Shown here one piece after another: positions 10,501 through 23,477 of a stretch of 64,000 bases of DNA. Positions within the stretch are counted from its first letter, which is position 1; every line of letters begins with the position of its first letter. Source of the stretch: Blasia pusilla (lineage: Eukaryota; Marchantiophyta; Marchantiopsida; Blasiales). The position numbers were made by a program, and so were the translations under genes. The stretch is taken from NCBI GenBank assembly GCA_050084515.1, contig CM114274.1, forward strand, positions 15,066,001 through 15,130,000, written 5' to 3'. The notes beneath the pieces are model-generated. The model saw nothing but the letters and a program-made list of their open reading frames with translations. It was not told the DNA's origin and did not search any database.

Positions 10501-11832
10501 AGGGTTGCACACTCAAAGGGAATATTTAGATATGGACGTGTTTAGATAAGTTTCCTTGATCATCTCCACATCCCCAGTGTGCCAAGGAGAACCAATGAAA
10601 GAAATCTAAAAACTCGAGTCTATGAATCAAAAATCTCAAAATCACCAAACAAGTTAAGTGACACAAGAGATTTCCACACTCACAAACACTCATCTAATGT
10701 GGAATCAATTGGATTTTGTTTAGGATGCAAGAAGGAGTGCAAATATCCAAGTTGGTCCTAAACAAAATCCAACTACCCCCAAAAGGCGCCCAACAAATGT
10801 CCTTAAAATTCCTAGTAACCTTGGAAGCCCTTAGCTCTCAAGGCACCAATAAAATTTGGAGCCTAATTCAAAATACCTCACAAAAAAGGGATAAAACATG
10901 GAAAACTAAGGATAAGGGGGTTAATTAATCCCTAATCCCCTTATTTCAGGCATTTTGGGGGCACTTGTGGGCCCTTTCCTTATGGGTTTTTATCCGAAAG
11001 GGGGAGGAGAGGGGAAGGGTGGGGAAGGGAGGGTGGGGCCAAGTTCAAATTTTGCACGAGCCACTCCCAACCCGCCATGTGTCTCCAAGGGGTTCGCGGG
11101 ACGCGGGCTCCATGTGGCCGCTCCCAATTTGCCGGATGATAGCGGGCTCCGACACGGACGTGGCACATGTGGGCCCATATGCAGGTTATATCGCAGGCTA
11201 CGGTATGGCCGCCACATGGCGGCGTTCTACTGCAAACTCACGTAGGCTAGGGCTAGGTCCCTAGAGCCCGCCACCATGCTAGGATGCGGGCTAGGGACTC
11301 GGGCCCAACTTGTCCGCAACGTGGGCTTGAGCTAAAAATAGGTAGCACGCGTGATGCGCACTGCCCGAGCAAGGATGGAATGCACGGGGTGCGCAGGCTC
11401 GGATGCATACCACGAGCACAGGGGCCCATGGAGCCTGCATGGACATATCGTCCTAGGGACAGACATAAGTCCACGGATAGAGACTTTATCCGCGTGCAAC
11501 CTTGCCTCAAACATGCCCGGCCCGCACTCCAGTCCACCGCGTAGACCTGGGCTGACGGAGTCCACATCCATTGTTGGGCCCGGAGGGAGGGCTTGGCCCC
11601 CATTCGGCGGGCTCATGCCCACCCATAGCCCACATGGCAGGCTCAGGCGCCCACCCCTAGCTCGCCATGCGGGCCCTACGTAGGCATGTTGCGGGCTCCA
11701 TCAGCCTACGTCTACGCGGCGGAGTTTGGATGGGCTCAGGTACGGGCCCCGGGTAATCGAGCCCGTACAGACATATCCATCCATCGGACGAACATAAGTC
11801 CACGGACACGGACTTTGTCCGTGTGCAACCCT
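10501..11832. mobile_element. Terminal-inverted-repeat element with TIR AGGGTTGCACAC
   Basis: The ends are perfect 12-bp inverted repeats: AGGGTTGCACAC at 10,501-10,512 and GTGTGCAACCCT at 11,821-11,832. The 3' half (11,000-11,830) is strikingly GC-rich compared with its surroundings and full of the words gggcccat and gcgggct. The last 70 bp (acataagtccacgga...gtgcaaccct) are duplicated internally at 11,441-11,512, suggesting one copy inserted in another. No transposase is visible and no target-site duplication could be recognised, so this is probably non-autonomous. Long overlapping frames in the GC-rich part on both strands are composition artefacts. Relatives are at 18,556-18,742 and 31,405-31,713. 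Confidence 0.6.
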
Positions 11833-12300
11833 AGGAATTTGAACTCTAGCACTGAAGCTCTTATCAAAGCCTAAAATGATGAGTGGTCCCTAGGCTCAAC
11901 AAGAGAAAGATGGCTAGTGAGAGCAATTCCCCTATCTCTTATATCCTTGGGAAGAGCCAAAATAGCTCTTCCTACCAAAACAACAAGAAATGGTAACTTA
12001 TGCATACAAATTGTCCGGTGAGTCGATGACTAACAGATTGTTGAATTGATCAATATGTTATATGGACTAGAACAGCAAAAAATAAGGAGGTTAGAAACGA
12101 CAATCTGCAATGGAACTATAGTCAACCTTATCCAACCATTCATGATGAGGCTATGCCTGAAGAATCCAACTATATAGATGACACACCTGCTATTTCGGGT
12201 ACAAATCCAACGCTTTCCTACACTGAATTGCTTATTCCTCTATGACAGAGTATGATTCCTCTAGTCAACCAACTATGATGCGGCACAAGTTCTCAAGATT
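11833..12300. other. No gene recognised
   Basis: AT-rich spacer between the inverted-repeat element and a LINE scrap. No recognised motif. Confidence 0.4.
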
Positions 12301-12317
12301 CCACGACCGTTGCAACA

Positions 12318-12670
12318 ACAAGAATCAAGGAGTTTAGTTATGCGGTGAGAAGGCTTTAATTCTTTCGTAGTGGAAGTTTTTGGGCACTTATATGTGTCTT
12401 ACGATACTTTCCTGAATCGCCTACTCACTATCCCTCAAGAATCATAAATTGACTCCTTCTCGTAACCCTTCTCTTTGTTGTGTGTCAATTCTTACTATTG
12501 AAAATGCATCTTGGTGGCACTACATCATGCATAAGTATTGGTGTTGGTATGGCAGACCGAAATCACGAGACGTGGTGGGTGGCAACTCATTTTGTTGTCC
12601 ATTCACATTTGACCAACCACTAGTGTTTGAGTCAGATTTATTTCAAATGATTAATCACATAACTGGTCTT
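12318..12670 (+). pseudogene. 3' scrap of the restriction-endonuclease LINE
   Basis: This stretch matches the C-terminal coding end of the LINE at 23,478-23,840 on the opposite strand. Shared landmarks are the nucleotides for VEVFGHL, then cgatactttcctga, and accaaccactagtgtttgagtcagattt. Several stops are present. It shows that the same LINE family inserted, or was copied, at least twice in this window, in opposite orientations. Confidence 0.8.
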
Positions 12671-13060
12671 GTCAAATTTTGCCATGATTTGTTGCCCTTT
12701 TGGCTTTACATTTCTAGCCTCCTTGAGATTCTTGGATGATGTTGGACTTTTCTTATCTTCTAATGAGATTTGTTCACATGATAGAATGAATGTCAAAAAC
12801 TAATTTGAACCCCCTACAGAAGCCTAGTAAGGATGAGAATTGAAATGTACACGCGGCATGTCAGGCCTAGTAATAGATAAAACCCCAAATCCATTTGAGG
12901 CTCCTAATAAACGAAGAAAAAATTAATTTTAAATAGAACCCGCACATGTTATGTCTAATGGAATGACTCCCGCCACCTCACATGGACAGCTTGGAACTGG
13001 CCCAATAAAGTTAAACAACTTGTGGTTGTAAGGACGGGAAAAAGACCTGATAGTTGGGTA
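12671..13060. other. No gene recognised
   Basis: Spacer of average composition; no motif recognised. Confidence 0.35.
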
Positions 13061-13064
13061 TGTC

Positions 13065-13960
13065 TCGGCCAAAAAGTACCCTAGGGAGGGGTAAATCACA
13101 GGAAAAAGTACCATCGGAATGGGTAAGTGGAGGGGAAAAGTCCCGTCGGAACGGGTGGCTGACGGTGAAACCCTTCCCGCAATCTCCGTAGCGGCGGGAG
13201 GATATCCAGGATAATGAAGCTTTCAATATGGAGATCCCGTACGGCGATGGACGCGATGCCCTCGACGGGCACCGAGAGATCTGCGACGTCTGGGAAATGA
13301 AACTTTCACTCTGGAGATCCCGTCGGGGCTCGAGGTGGGGTTCGAGGTCGACAGGAAAAACGGAGATCCCTTCAGAAGTTTAGACCATGCGACCCGGTAG
13401 CTTTCCCACCCCTCCCTTTCCGAGGGCTTTCCGAAGTGGGAAAAAGTCGAATCTCAGGTACCACTCCCACCACAAGCGATCCATCCAAGAACACTCGAAC
13501 GAGAATCGTGCGAAAGGGCAGTAGAGAGTAGAGAGGGAGAGGGCAAAAGGTCTCCGGGGACGGGGGTGAATCTAAGGCAAAAGTATTCTCGGGGTCAGTA
13601 AAATGTAGGGTGAAAGTGCCCTAGAAATGGGTGGCCGAAGCTGCAATTCTTCCCCATGATCGCCGCAGCGAGGGAGGGGGCGGGGGGGGGGATGAAGGGT
13701 GATGGGACTCCCAATCCGGAGAGCCCATCGGGGAAGCACCTTGATCTTACGAACGGAGGGGAGGGATTTGTAGGGAAGTGAAGCTTTCACTCCGGTGATG
13801 TGACTGCGTCGGTGCTCACGGGATCGAGGTTGCCAGGAAGAATCGTTTCAGACCTCGGAGCGCTTTCGAAGTCATATTCGAAAGGGGAGGTGGGAAAAAA
13901 TTGAAGATTAGACGGTACTGTCACCTGAGTGATCCATCGACCGCAACACGTGTAAGAGAA
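13065..13960. repeat. Diverged GC-rich local duplication
   Basis: Two diverged blocks (about 13,080-13,350 and 13,590-13,880) share the order: a run like ggtaaatcacagg/gtaaaatgtaggg, a phrase aacgggtggc or aatgggtggc, a cttccc...ccg.agcg phrase, then gaagctttcactc...ggagatccc and an atcgaggt...caggaa phrase. It is a partial tandem duplication of an unknown GC-rich repeat. No conserved protein is seen. Confidence 0.45.
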
Positions 13961-16900
13961 TCGTGAGCAATGTCTCATGGACGTTATCGGCGCACTCCTA
14001 TATATAACTTGTACGAGAACTTGAACTCTCAAGCGCCCATCGCCTCAGCGGTGTCATCTAACCGCCTAGTCCGGAAGACATTGAGTTGTCTCCTAGACTC
14101 GCCGGGCGTCGATGGAGTCTCCAGTAACTGCATTTGTAAGGCTTCTTTACCGCGCGGGATCTGCGTCCTCGACTTTTTTGATCGCGCAAATGAGCGGGAA
14201 ATCTCTGGATGCACGAGCTCGGGTGTAGAGACTAGATGGACGGTATCCTCAGGGACATATAGTGCATGAACGGAGGGAATTTTTTTTGTAAACAGGTCTG
14301 AGTATTCGATTGGATCTATGTCAATCAAGGTCTTGTTCTCAGTTCTCAAATCTGCATGGTCGCTTCCGTTTCCACGGCCTAGCTTTTGAAACCTAGATCC
14401 CAGTTCTTGCGAATCGACGGAAGGTGACCGCAGTGTTGATGTCCTTCTCCTTGCTGTAGTGTGTATGAAACGGCGTCTGATTGCGCTTGGAAGTCGGAGC
14501 TGATCCAAGTGGATCCACGGGTGGTGCAATTCTTACTGCAGCTCATGTCCGGCTGCTGGATCTTGTTCACCCGACGGAGCTGTCCCGGGAGCCTTCGATG
14601 ACGACGAGAGGTGTCCGCGGAGGAATGGGCACTCTTGCGGACCTCGCCGAGCTGATGACCTAGCTGCGCGTCGATCTCTAGAGCGGTTTCACTTCTTATT
14701 TCGTGCGAGGAGCTGGTATTATCCCAGGATCATTGCTCGCCACGGTGAGCTGTTCCGCGTGAGGGTGGATAGCTCGATGATTGATGAAAGTCTCGAGTTC
14801 AGATTCATGCAACTCTAGATCCTTAGCGAGGGATTGGAAGAGGTTTTCTGAGTCCTCGTTCGGTCCACCTTCCACAGACGTCAGGTCGCCAAATGTTGGG
14901 AGGAGGAAGGGATTTTGGTAGAGAGTGAGCATCCGCCAAGGTATGAAAGTAATGTGAGACAAAATCCTCTCCGACTCACGTGGCGGCTGACGTCGACATC
15001 ACTCCTGACTTCGTGGTTACGACCGCATAGAAAGGTCAGATCCTCATATGCTTCCACCTAATCTCTCTCGTAGTCTACTTTCTGCGCAAGTGTCCAGTAG
15101 GCTTTAGCGGCCCGGGCTGCTAATGTCTACTGGAAACATTCCGGTTCGAGAGATCTAATTCTACCTGTGGGTAGTAGGATGGATCAAACCTTTCCAAAAG
15201 TGAACTGAAGCTGACAGCCAAAGGCATACCGTCGCGCTAGCGTAGATGGATACTACAAGATTCTGATAAGTTCCGGATATGGCGAAATTAGGGGATTCCG
15301 TCGGAGCTCTCACGGCTCCATTTAACACCGAAGTGCTTTGAGAAACGGGCGAAACAGCTGTTGGTGCCGCATCCATTCCATGACGTTTACCAGAATCGAA
15401 GAATGCGCCAGGGGTACATTCCCAGAACTCGATGATGTCCGTGATGCTTGCGTCCCTTTGACCCTGAACACTTGCGTTCTATGGTTGAATGCTCCCAGGC
15501 ATGTGCCATCCTTTCGAATTGATTCGGTGAGTACTCTGGAACATTCACAGTAGTGATGCATCACGCACCTGTCCAAACCTATCCCCTCTTCCATCGCTAG
15601 ATCGATGCACTAGGCCAGGAATTTCCAGTTATTTATGCTGAGGTTTTACCCGTGTTGTATGTGAGGATGGTTTTGCAACGACTTGAAGTGATTTTTTTCG
15701 TTTTTGTATTTGGGGACTCATCTTCTCATCTGCATATTCATCAACTCGGTTGGCTAGTCTCGGTGATGCAAGGAGCTTTCAGGGCGTACCCAAGTTGCTT
15801 GTGAATGTCGAAGTTGAGGATAGCCCTGGCACAGTCTCTCGATCTACGCTCTAGAAAGTTTGAGGAGTATGAACCGGAGGCGGAAAGAACACCGACCATA
15901 CATACCGTGACTGGCTAGTTTGAATTGTTTGACTGATTGTCACCGCAGCCCTCAGACCAGGGCGATTTGCGTGCCATAAAGGCGTTTCGTGAGGTGGGGA
16001 ACCTCAGCGCGAACTTTCCCCCTTCAGGTGAGTACGTGGCACAACTAGCCATGTTTCTTCAGTGACCATTTTGCCTTCCAGAGTTCAGGACGCAAGTGTT
16101 TGTGAAAAGGTCCTTGTCTTTTCGAGTCAGTCGAGAAAAAGTTCATGGAGTGATTGCGTGGGGACCATCACAGATGAGTCCTTTATGCGATTCGGTGCTT
16201 TTTGTGGGAGGACTCGGATGTCGGATATGTAGCGATTTACTATGGGGTTGTGGTGGACAGGGAAGACACACGTGCCAACTCTTGTCCGCTTCGGTGTGTC
16301 CTTTGTGTGTTCACGGCGAATTTTCAATAGCTCTGGCGTTTGCTATTAACTACGGAAGTCGTCTTGGGGCTGTGTATATCTACATATAGTATATACTGGT
16401 GTAAGTCCGTGCATATGTTTAAAGTATTTTTATAATTATTTTTTAAGTTTTCTAATGCTATTTTAATTGAATTTCGAACAATACCTATATGTACATACAT
16501 AGACGTAGATACGAAGCAAGTCAAGTCACGTCCACAAGTACCGCCGTTTTATCCCAGTCTTGTTTCGATTTACCACCGACGGGAAGAATGGGAAATGATC
16601 GCGTCCGCCACAAAACGCGGACGTGATCATTCCAGCGCCACGGAGGAAAAGTCCGGTCCTTCTCCTCGCCATGTATTCCTGCAGCAATCATCGAGTTGAG
16701 TACTGACCGGTCTAGTGAGTACTGAACGAATTCAGTTGGCTCGCACTTGTTCAACTCATGTTTGATACGCATTATTGCCATGTTCTGCAATCGAATGGGA
16801 AGTTCCATTTGTAGTTGAGATTCGTACTGGACAGAGAACCTCCCATTTCGCAGTTGCGATGTGTAATTGACTAAGAATCGAGATGAGGAGGCGGTGCCAG

Positions 16901-18540
16901 ACTGAGACGAACGAGATGACTTCGGGTCAAGCGTGCGCTTCCACTGCTAATGAAGTTAATGAACCGGAGGAATGGCGTACGCCACGAGATCAGTGCCCTC
17001 CAAAAATGAGAGTAGACGCGAAGCATAAGAGAATTGTCGGGAGAGGGGACTGATTGCTGCTGGAACACACTTCGAGGAGGAGGACCGGACTTTTCCGCAG
17101 TGGCGTGGACGTACGGCACAATCCCTGGCGATCGGACTTGAAGGGGAAGGATTTCTGGTATCGATTATGTCGAATGACAATGCTTCATTATGGGCTCCCA
17201 CAGGTAATTCAGCAACCGCGCTTTACCTGTGCGTGCCCATGATGAACCATCCACATTCGACTGTACGTGAAAGATGGCGCTTGGCGGGCAGGTTGTGCAG
17301 TTCCGTACCAAACATGTCGATGGAGGCCGATCGAAGATGGCTGTGTACTTGACAGCCCTGAAGATCAGGCAGTCAAATATCCCTCCCAGCCGGTCTTCGC
17401 GCGTATATCTCCGCCGTTTTCTTTCCTAGAGTAAGTGATTGATCTTCGCGGTTCCCCAAAATACATTTATGGGTCTGTGGAATATTACCTGTTTTGTAAC
17501 TCTTATGGCGAAGCCGATGTATGTTACTCTATTCGTCCGTTCTCTACGAATCTTTACTTTCTTTTGAACAGTTATGGTGCATCTTCTTAAATCTGAGAGC
17601 GGCCATTTAAATCCCGGACTCTTTAAACACTGTTTTCCCAAGATAAATAAACGGTCATTTCGAGACATTTTACGCAAGGTATTATGTTTGTCGTGAATGT
17701 GCGCCTGTTGAGAAAGTTGTCTTTTTTTTTCACCTCGAGATTTGGATGAATTGTTCCCTCCAAAAATGTAAAAAGTGTACTTTTTTTCTGAGATTCTGGA
17801 CCGAAGTGAAACGAGATGATATTGTCATCGTCACTCATAACCCTCGTCACCTAAGATGTTCAAAAAAATGACAAATTTTGAAAATTAACTAAATAGCAAA
17901 TAGTTCCAAAGAGAAGTATTTTCGAAAAGCTATTCCTCTTCTATGTGAGAAGAAAAATCGATTTGGTTTATGTTTAAGCAAACTTACCTGCAACTTCTCC
18001 GGAGGTAAGTACTTCCCTAAGGAATATGGGGCATGAGGGGTATAAATCTCCCTCATTCCCATTCCACTATGTACTCGGGCGACCATTTGATGTTTTGTGG
18101 CGCTGCTTTACCTCATTCCTCTCGCCTATTCATCCTCAGGTGAGGTCTAAGGAGGGTAAAAGTCGAGTTGGAGCAAGAAGGACTACGGCAAGGATGAGGA
18201 CACAAGACCACATTTGAAGGGTCAGGTCAAGGTGGGTGAGGAAAAGAAATTGGGCAAAAATGAGGATACGACCACATTCGAACCCATGCCCAGCGGTTCT
18301 CAGGAAAAAAATTATTCTTTCTTCCAAGGAGAGTCCTAGGGAGGAGAAGGTCAACCGGAGGAGGTAGTTTCCCTTGGTTTTTTCCATAGTAAGGAACGAT
18401 CACATGTATGGGAGATGGCTTCACTTCTTTTGGAAGCCACTTTTCCACAATAGACAACCCTCTTTTCCTGTGATTACAAAATAAATTTACAAAAGACTTG
18501 GTCATTTCACTTTATGGTCAAGAAGAAAAAGAAATAAAAA
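13961..18540. other. Unrecognised region, moderate GC, no supported gene
   Basis: Several open frames of 60-170 codons occur here (the longest is on the minus strand at 14,029-14,529, rich in Arg, Ser and Thr), but none has a recognisable motif and they overlap frames on the other strand. Splice-like words occur, such as ccttcaggtgagtacg near 16,025 and cctcaggtgagg near 18,137, which could belong to an old transposon or a low-quality gene. I cannot support a function. Confidence 0.3.
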
Positions 18541-18555
18541 GAATGACGATATATT

Positions 18556-18742
18556 CAAGGTTGCAAGGCAAAAAAAAAGTCCGTCCATGAGCCGGATATG
18601 CGCGACAATTCCCCTCCCCATCCCTCCCCACCCTTGAGCCCATGGAGCCCGGGTCTACGTTATGTGCTTATATACAGGCCACGAATACCCGCGCCCGTAT
18701 GAACATGTTCGTGGATACGTACTTTTTCCGTGTGCAACCTTG
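18556..18742. mobile_element. Short inverted-repeat element (relative of 10.5-kb and 31.4-kb elements)
   Basis: The ends CAAGGTTGCA (18,556-18,565) and TGCAACCTTG (18,733-18,742) form a perfect 10-bp inverted repeat matching the family TIR. The interior shares gccggatatgcgcg-like GC-rich words, and the 3' end again reads a cgtggatacg...tttttccgtg phrase. At about 187 bp it resembles a MITE. No clear target-site duplication. Confidence 0.6.
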
Positions 18743-20250
18743 CATATACTATAAAAAAGAATGGAAAATTTCATTGAAAGTAAGAGTAGGGAGATTCGCA
18801 TGTGGGCCACCCTAAGGCTACACCCAACTCACGAAAGTCATTAATCTATTTCATACATTTCTTCCTCCTTTATCTCATTTCCTTGTCCCTATTGACCAGA
18901 AAAAGTGTTCCCATTCTCTCTTCCTTCTTTTCATCCAAACATTGGCTTTTATCTTTCCACACTTTCCTTCCTCTATTTGAACTTTAAAAAGGAAAAGTTA
19001 TCATACTAATTTTTATCAAGTGAAAGTAGATAGTCTCGCTTGGTAGAGGGGCTACATGTGTGGTTAGTAGTGGAGATGCTAAGAGTGACATTTTGGGCTC
19101 CCTTGGTGATTTGTGTGTGCTTGTTATCTTGTAGTTGCTTTCTTGGGACTTCTTGGAGGTTCCTTGACGTTCCTTAATAGTTAGTAGTGTGACGTGTAAG
19201 ATGGGGTGACACATATGCACATGCTACCTTATTAGAGCCTTAAGGCTTTCAAAGCAGTATACTATGTATCTTAAGAAGGGTCTCATCATCCTAGAATTGA
19301 TCCTTCAAAGTACATGCTACGACAAGGTGTAGTCTCTATTGTTGCACTGGTGCATTAGACTTGGATATCCTCACGTAGAAGAGGTTACCTTTGGCTTGAA
19401 TATTATTTGATAATTCTCATAATGGAATGTTTTTTAGTTGATTTCCATTAGGTGGCATGTTGGTATGATGTTGTATATAGTGCTTATTTTATGTTGTGAA
19501 TATTAGTGTATTTATGTATTTGTGGCAATGGTTTGGCTGGTTTTCTTCACATCAACTTGATTACTACTAGAATTCATAATGTATCTCAAAATCCACCTAG
19601 GAAATCCAAATCTTGATACCTAAATTCACATATATGAGAATATTAAATATGAACTTGAGGTCGCCCATGAAATTATTAATGTTGGCGACAGACTGACAGT
19701 CCCAGCTAGACAAAAGGGGATTTGTAAGGATTTATAGCAGTATTGTAGAATAAACATGTTCACATCAAAATGAACAAGAGTGTCTTGATAACAATTGATG
19801 AGAAATTAACTCACAACATCTTTTCATTTTCAAATGATTTACCCATTCCAAGGAGATGTAATTTTGTTTAGTGGTTGAAATTAGACGCTAAACTAAACCG
19901 TAGAATTTCTAAAATCTCACCTCTTCTAATGTATAAGAGAGGTTTACATGGATCAAAGATGAGATGCCTTCACTTCATAACACATGTTCCTATGAGTCCT
20001 CTCTACCAAAGTCTAGCTTGTAGGTCTTTTGTAACCTTCCTAATTCCTTTTGTGAAATGGAGAATGATAGTCTATTGGAGAACCAACATAAGAGACATTG
20101 CAAATGAGATGACCAAATGATAATCCACAAAAGTAAGACCAATCAGAGATTGCATGAAGAAATCCAATTCTTGCATCTGTCAAGTGGAAGTCCTATTACC
20201 GCCCTTGAGTCTTAACTATCCTATACATTGTATCAAATTTCCAACAAAAG
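18743..20250. other. AT-rich region, no gene recognised
   Basis: Low-complexity T- and A-rich sequence with short frames only. A frame at 19,875-20,120 on the plus strand is basic but matches nothing I know. Confidence 0.35.
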
Positions 20251-20257
20251 ATGTGTA

Positions 20258-21010
20258 ATTCAAGCTTGGTAGGATTATAGGATTATCCAACAAGGGAATG
20301 CTTATGATAAGGCATTCTTGATTTCATGCTTTTTGTGAAGCCTATTCAAGAATGCCTCATGCTTAACTATCCTTAGGCTACACAATCTTGCATCGTAGCC
20401 AATCTTCGAGAGTCTGACAATAGATGTGCAATTTAAGCTTGTGTGATTATGCAACAAGAGAATGCTCAGTATAAGACGTGTAATGTAAGATGTTCTTGAT
20501 TTCATGCTTTTATGAAGCCTCTTCAATTGACAACAAGAGGGCCATAAATTCTATAGTCAAACATCACAAGAGCTTTAGACTATAAAAATCCACTATCAAC
20601 ATTCTATTGAGAGTATACGAATGTATCTGTTCATAAGGCTTAAAAAATGCTCAAAAATAGACATAGCATTTTAGCAAATAGATGTGAGATTCAAGCTTGG
20701 CGTGATTATGCAACAAGGGAATGCTTAGCATAAGGAGTTCTTGATTTCATGTTTTTGTGAAGCTTTGTTCTACAATGCTTTATGCTTGATTACCCTACAA
20801 AATCTTGCATTGTAGCAAATTTCCAACAACAATTTTGTGATTTAAGCTTCCTGTGATTATGCAACAAGGGAGTCACTACTGATCATAAGATATTCTTGAT
20901 TTCATGCTTTTGTTAAGCCTCTTCAATTTAGCAACAAGAGGGCTAGAAATTCCATGATCAAACATCACAAGAGCTTCAAGATATGATAATCCACCAGTAG
21001 TATTATATTG
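20258..21010 (+). repeat. Degenerate tandem repeat, about four units
   Basis: A unit containing tgtgattatgcaacaaggga, then ttcttgatttcatgctttt and gaagcct recurs at about 20,265, 20,438, 20,700 and 20,850, with spacing of roughly 150-260 bp. Some units carry an extra block (aacaagagggc...catcacaagagctt) seen at about 20,530 and 20,930. The copies are imperfect, so this is an old local amplification. Confidence 0.7.
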
Positions 21011-22740
21011 ATAATACACATGTGCATCAATTTACAAGAATAAACCAAATTCTCACAAAGAGACATGACCTATTATATAATATAGGATTTTCACTTCATA
21101 CAAATTGCAACCTCGATCACAACTCTACAAAATAATTTGCATACTCTGACTTACATTTGAGCTATCTTCAAGAAAAGAGTCAAAATATAATGATTGTCAT
21201 AGAACATATTATCATATGAGTTCAAGGATACTTTTGGAAGCTTCATAGACATATTGTATTTTTATGTTATATTCATTTTCTAAAATTTGAGTTAGAGAAT
21301 AAAAAAAGGAAGAAGATCAAATAGAAAATTACCTCTTAGAATTAACTAGTAAAAGCTCAACCAAACTCATTATTACCCATTGGCCTGTTAATTTTTTTAA
21401 ATATTCAACATTCACTTCTTGTTTAGCACGAGTAGTGTGAAGGGCCCTCTTGTACAAGGAGAAGCATAGACTAATGGTCTTGTGACACATCTTCTAGATT
21501 TGAGGCTTTTGGAGTGGAGACTATATGAATGGTATGTCCAAGGAGGTTGGAACTTGGATGTCGATCTTGATAGGTTGAGGACTCAAGGATAACCTATTGA
21601 GGAGGATAGTAATAGGAGTGTGCAACTTCCTCTTATTTTAGACTCATGTTAAGAAGCTTACTATTTGGGTAAATTTCCTAGTTGAGGACCAAAGGAAGAG
21701 ATTTTATATCTTGAGGATAGAGACCTTGGGAGTTCATTATCTCTTTGTTGAACCTTCTTCCATGGGGCATTTGAGCTATGATGCTCATTTCTTTATGATT
21801 TTGATTCTTCCATAAATGTCACTATGAGAGTGGGTTTGATTTGACATTAGAGAAAGAGTTATGGAGTGTGAATCTGAGTTTTCCATTGTTAATTTGAGAA
21901 ATTTTTTTTTTTTTTGAGAGAGATCCGTACAATGTAGGAGCTTTACAATGGGAGGCACACCCCTTGTCATTTTCTTTGCAAGTTAGGCACAATATTCCCC
22001 ATTTAGTAGTTCATGGGGATTCTTACAATCACTTGCGCTTGTTGGTTTGCTGTTTTTTGTGGGGATTTTTGTACGTTAGTTTTACGTACGAAACTGCTGC
22101 TGAAATTATTATAAAATTGAGCATGGAGGGAGAGTAGATCTTCCATGGAAGAACTGAAGGGAGTATGAGTGAACTTGTTCTTTGTTGTATTTTTAGAGGT
22201 TCTAAAGTTTCCATGGGAGGAATTGTTGCCAAAATTTTGGTAATGGTGAGGTTTCCAAATGTATGAACACCATCCCTCCTAGTAGATTGAAATTTTGATG
22301 AGAGCATTGAGTTCTTGATATCATGAAGCCATAAGAAACACTCACTATGGGCCAAAAATATTATGTTTTGATGCATCATAGCAAAAGGGTGGCGATTGTC
22401 GTGAGCCTAATCACCCTACTAGAGAGGAAAAAAAATTCACAACTCGTGGCTTTCCCACTGTATTTGGTAAATAGCCTCTTAACGACTACTTGTGTACAAT
22501 TTGTGTCATACACGGGAGTGAAGGGAAAAACCATACCGCACACAAAATGCTATTTCAATTTTATTTTTTCTTATTGCCCCCATAATTTTAATGGGAAACA
22601 CTTTCTTAATTGCTTTTTTGATTTGTCGTGTGTTTGCCAATCGAATCGACACTCTTCGAGAATAATCTACATTTGGAGAATTGTAAATAAACAAATAAAT
22701 AAATTTGGTGCGGTGGGATGCAAACCAAAAAGTAATCAGT
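21011..22740. other. AT-rich region, possibly old coding remnant, unassigned
   Basis: No intact gene. A plus-strand stretch at about 21,640-21,790 reads almost open (HVKKLTIWVNFLVEDQ and LRIETLGVHYLFVEPSSMG), which looks like decayed protein-coding sequence, but I cannot name the family. A T-run at 21,901-21,915 follows. The minus-strand frame at 22,029-22,379 is unrecognised. Confidence 0.35.
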
Positions 22741-23338
22741 AACATAACATGCCCGAGTGAGCGATCAACTATGGAGGGTGGAAGGTAGGGCCGCATAGAG
22801 GCCGTGCACGTTCCACCGCCTTGGTCCGCGTCTCTCTCGAGTGTTTCCCCGGCGGTCGTAGGATCGCGTTCACCACTCGTTGCGCCAGCCCGCCCACCGC
22901 AGCCCAGCTGTGGCCAGCCTGGCCTGTCGTTTCTCAACAACATCACTCGACGTCTCGCCGGTGACCAGTCCCGGACAGTCGGCAACGCTTGACTATTAAC
23001 AGGTAAGTAGTACTCATCATATATTCTGCTAAGGACTGATCGGATGGCGGCGAACGTGACCGGGCGGGTTGGTCAGGTGTGAACGTTTAGGCGACAGTCC
23101 GATGGACGGCAGACAGTGACGACGGCCAGACAGAGGTCAGCTAGCACGGACAGATGACAATCGGCAAGGCTTGGGCCGGTGATTGGGGTTGGGAATGCGG
23201 GAGAGGCGGCGTAGGGACGGACTAGAGTCGTGGCCGGGATAGGCACGATACAAGCCGGCGGAGTGGAGTGGAATGTAGCTAAAAGTTAAGTCGGGAAACG
23301 CACGTACCCGAAAGCTCCTGGTCTCCCTCGAACCCTTA
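22741..23338. other. GC-rich island, no gene recognised
   Basis: Composition rises sharply here, with repeated cggacagtc/gacggc words. Frames exist on both strands (for example minus 22,506-22,985) but contain no known motif and mostly reflect composition. It could be a promoter-like region, but nothing in the sequence proves it. Confidence 0.3.
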
Positions 23339-23477
23339 TTTTTTTAGTTATATCCACTTTATTATAAAATAAACCTCAAAAGAGGACAAAGAAAGGTAAT
23401 AATATTTCAAAAGAGGAGTCAAAAAATACATAAAAGAATGTAAAAGAAAATGATAACAAGCCAACGCAAACACCGAC

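Noticed and set aside
10955-11690. Overlapping 60-116-codon frames on both strands
   Set aside because: GC-rich sequence has few stops; frames overlap on both strands and lie within the inverted-repeat element, with no known motif.
14029-14529. 166-codon minus-strand frame
   Set aside because: No recognised domain, Arg/Ser/Thr-biased, and overlapped by a frame on the opposite strand. Not called as a gene.
22506-22985. 159-codon minus-strand frame in a GC-rich island
   Set aside because: The first half is Arg/Gly/Thr-rich from composition and the second half runs into AT-rich DNA; no motif supports a protein.
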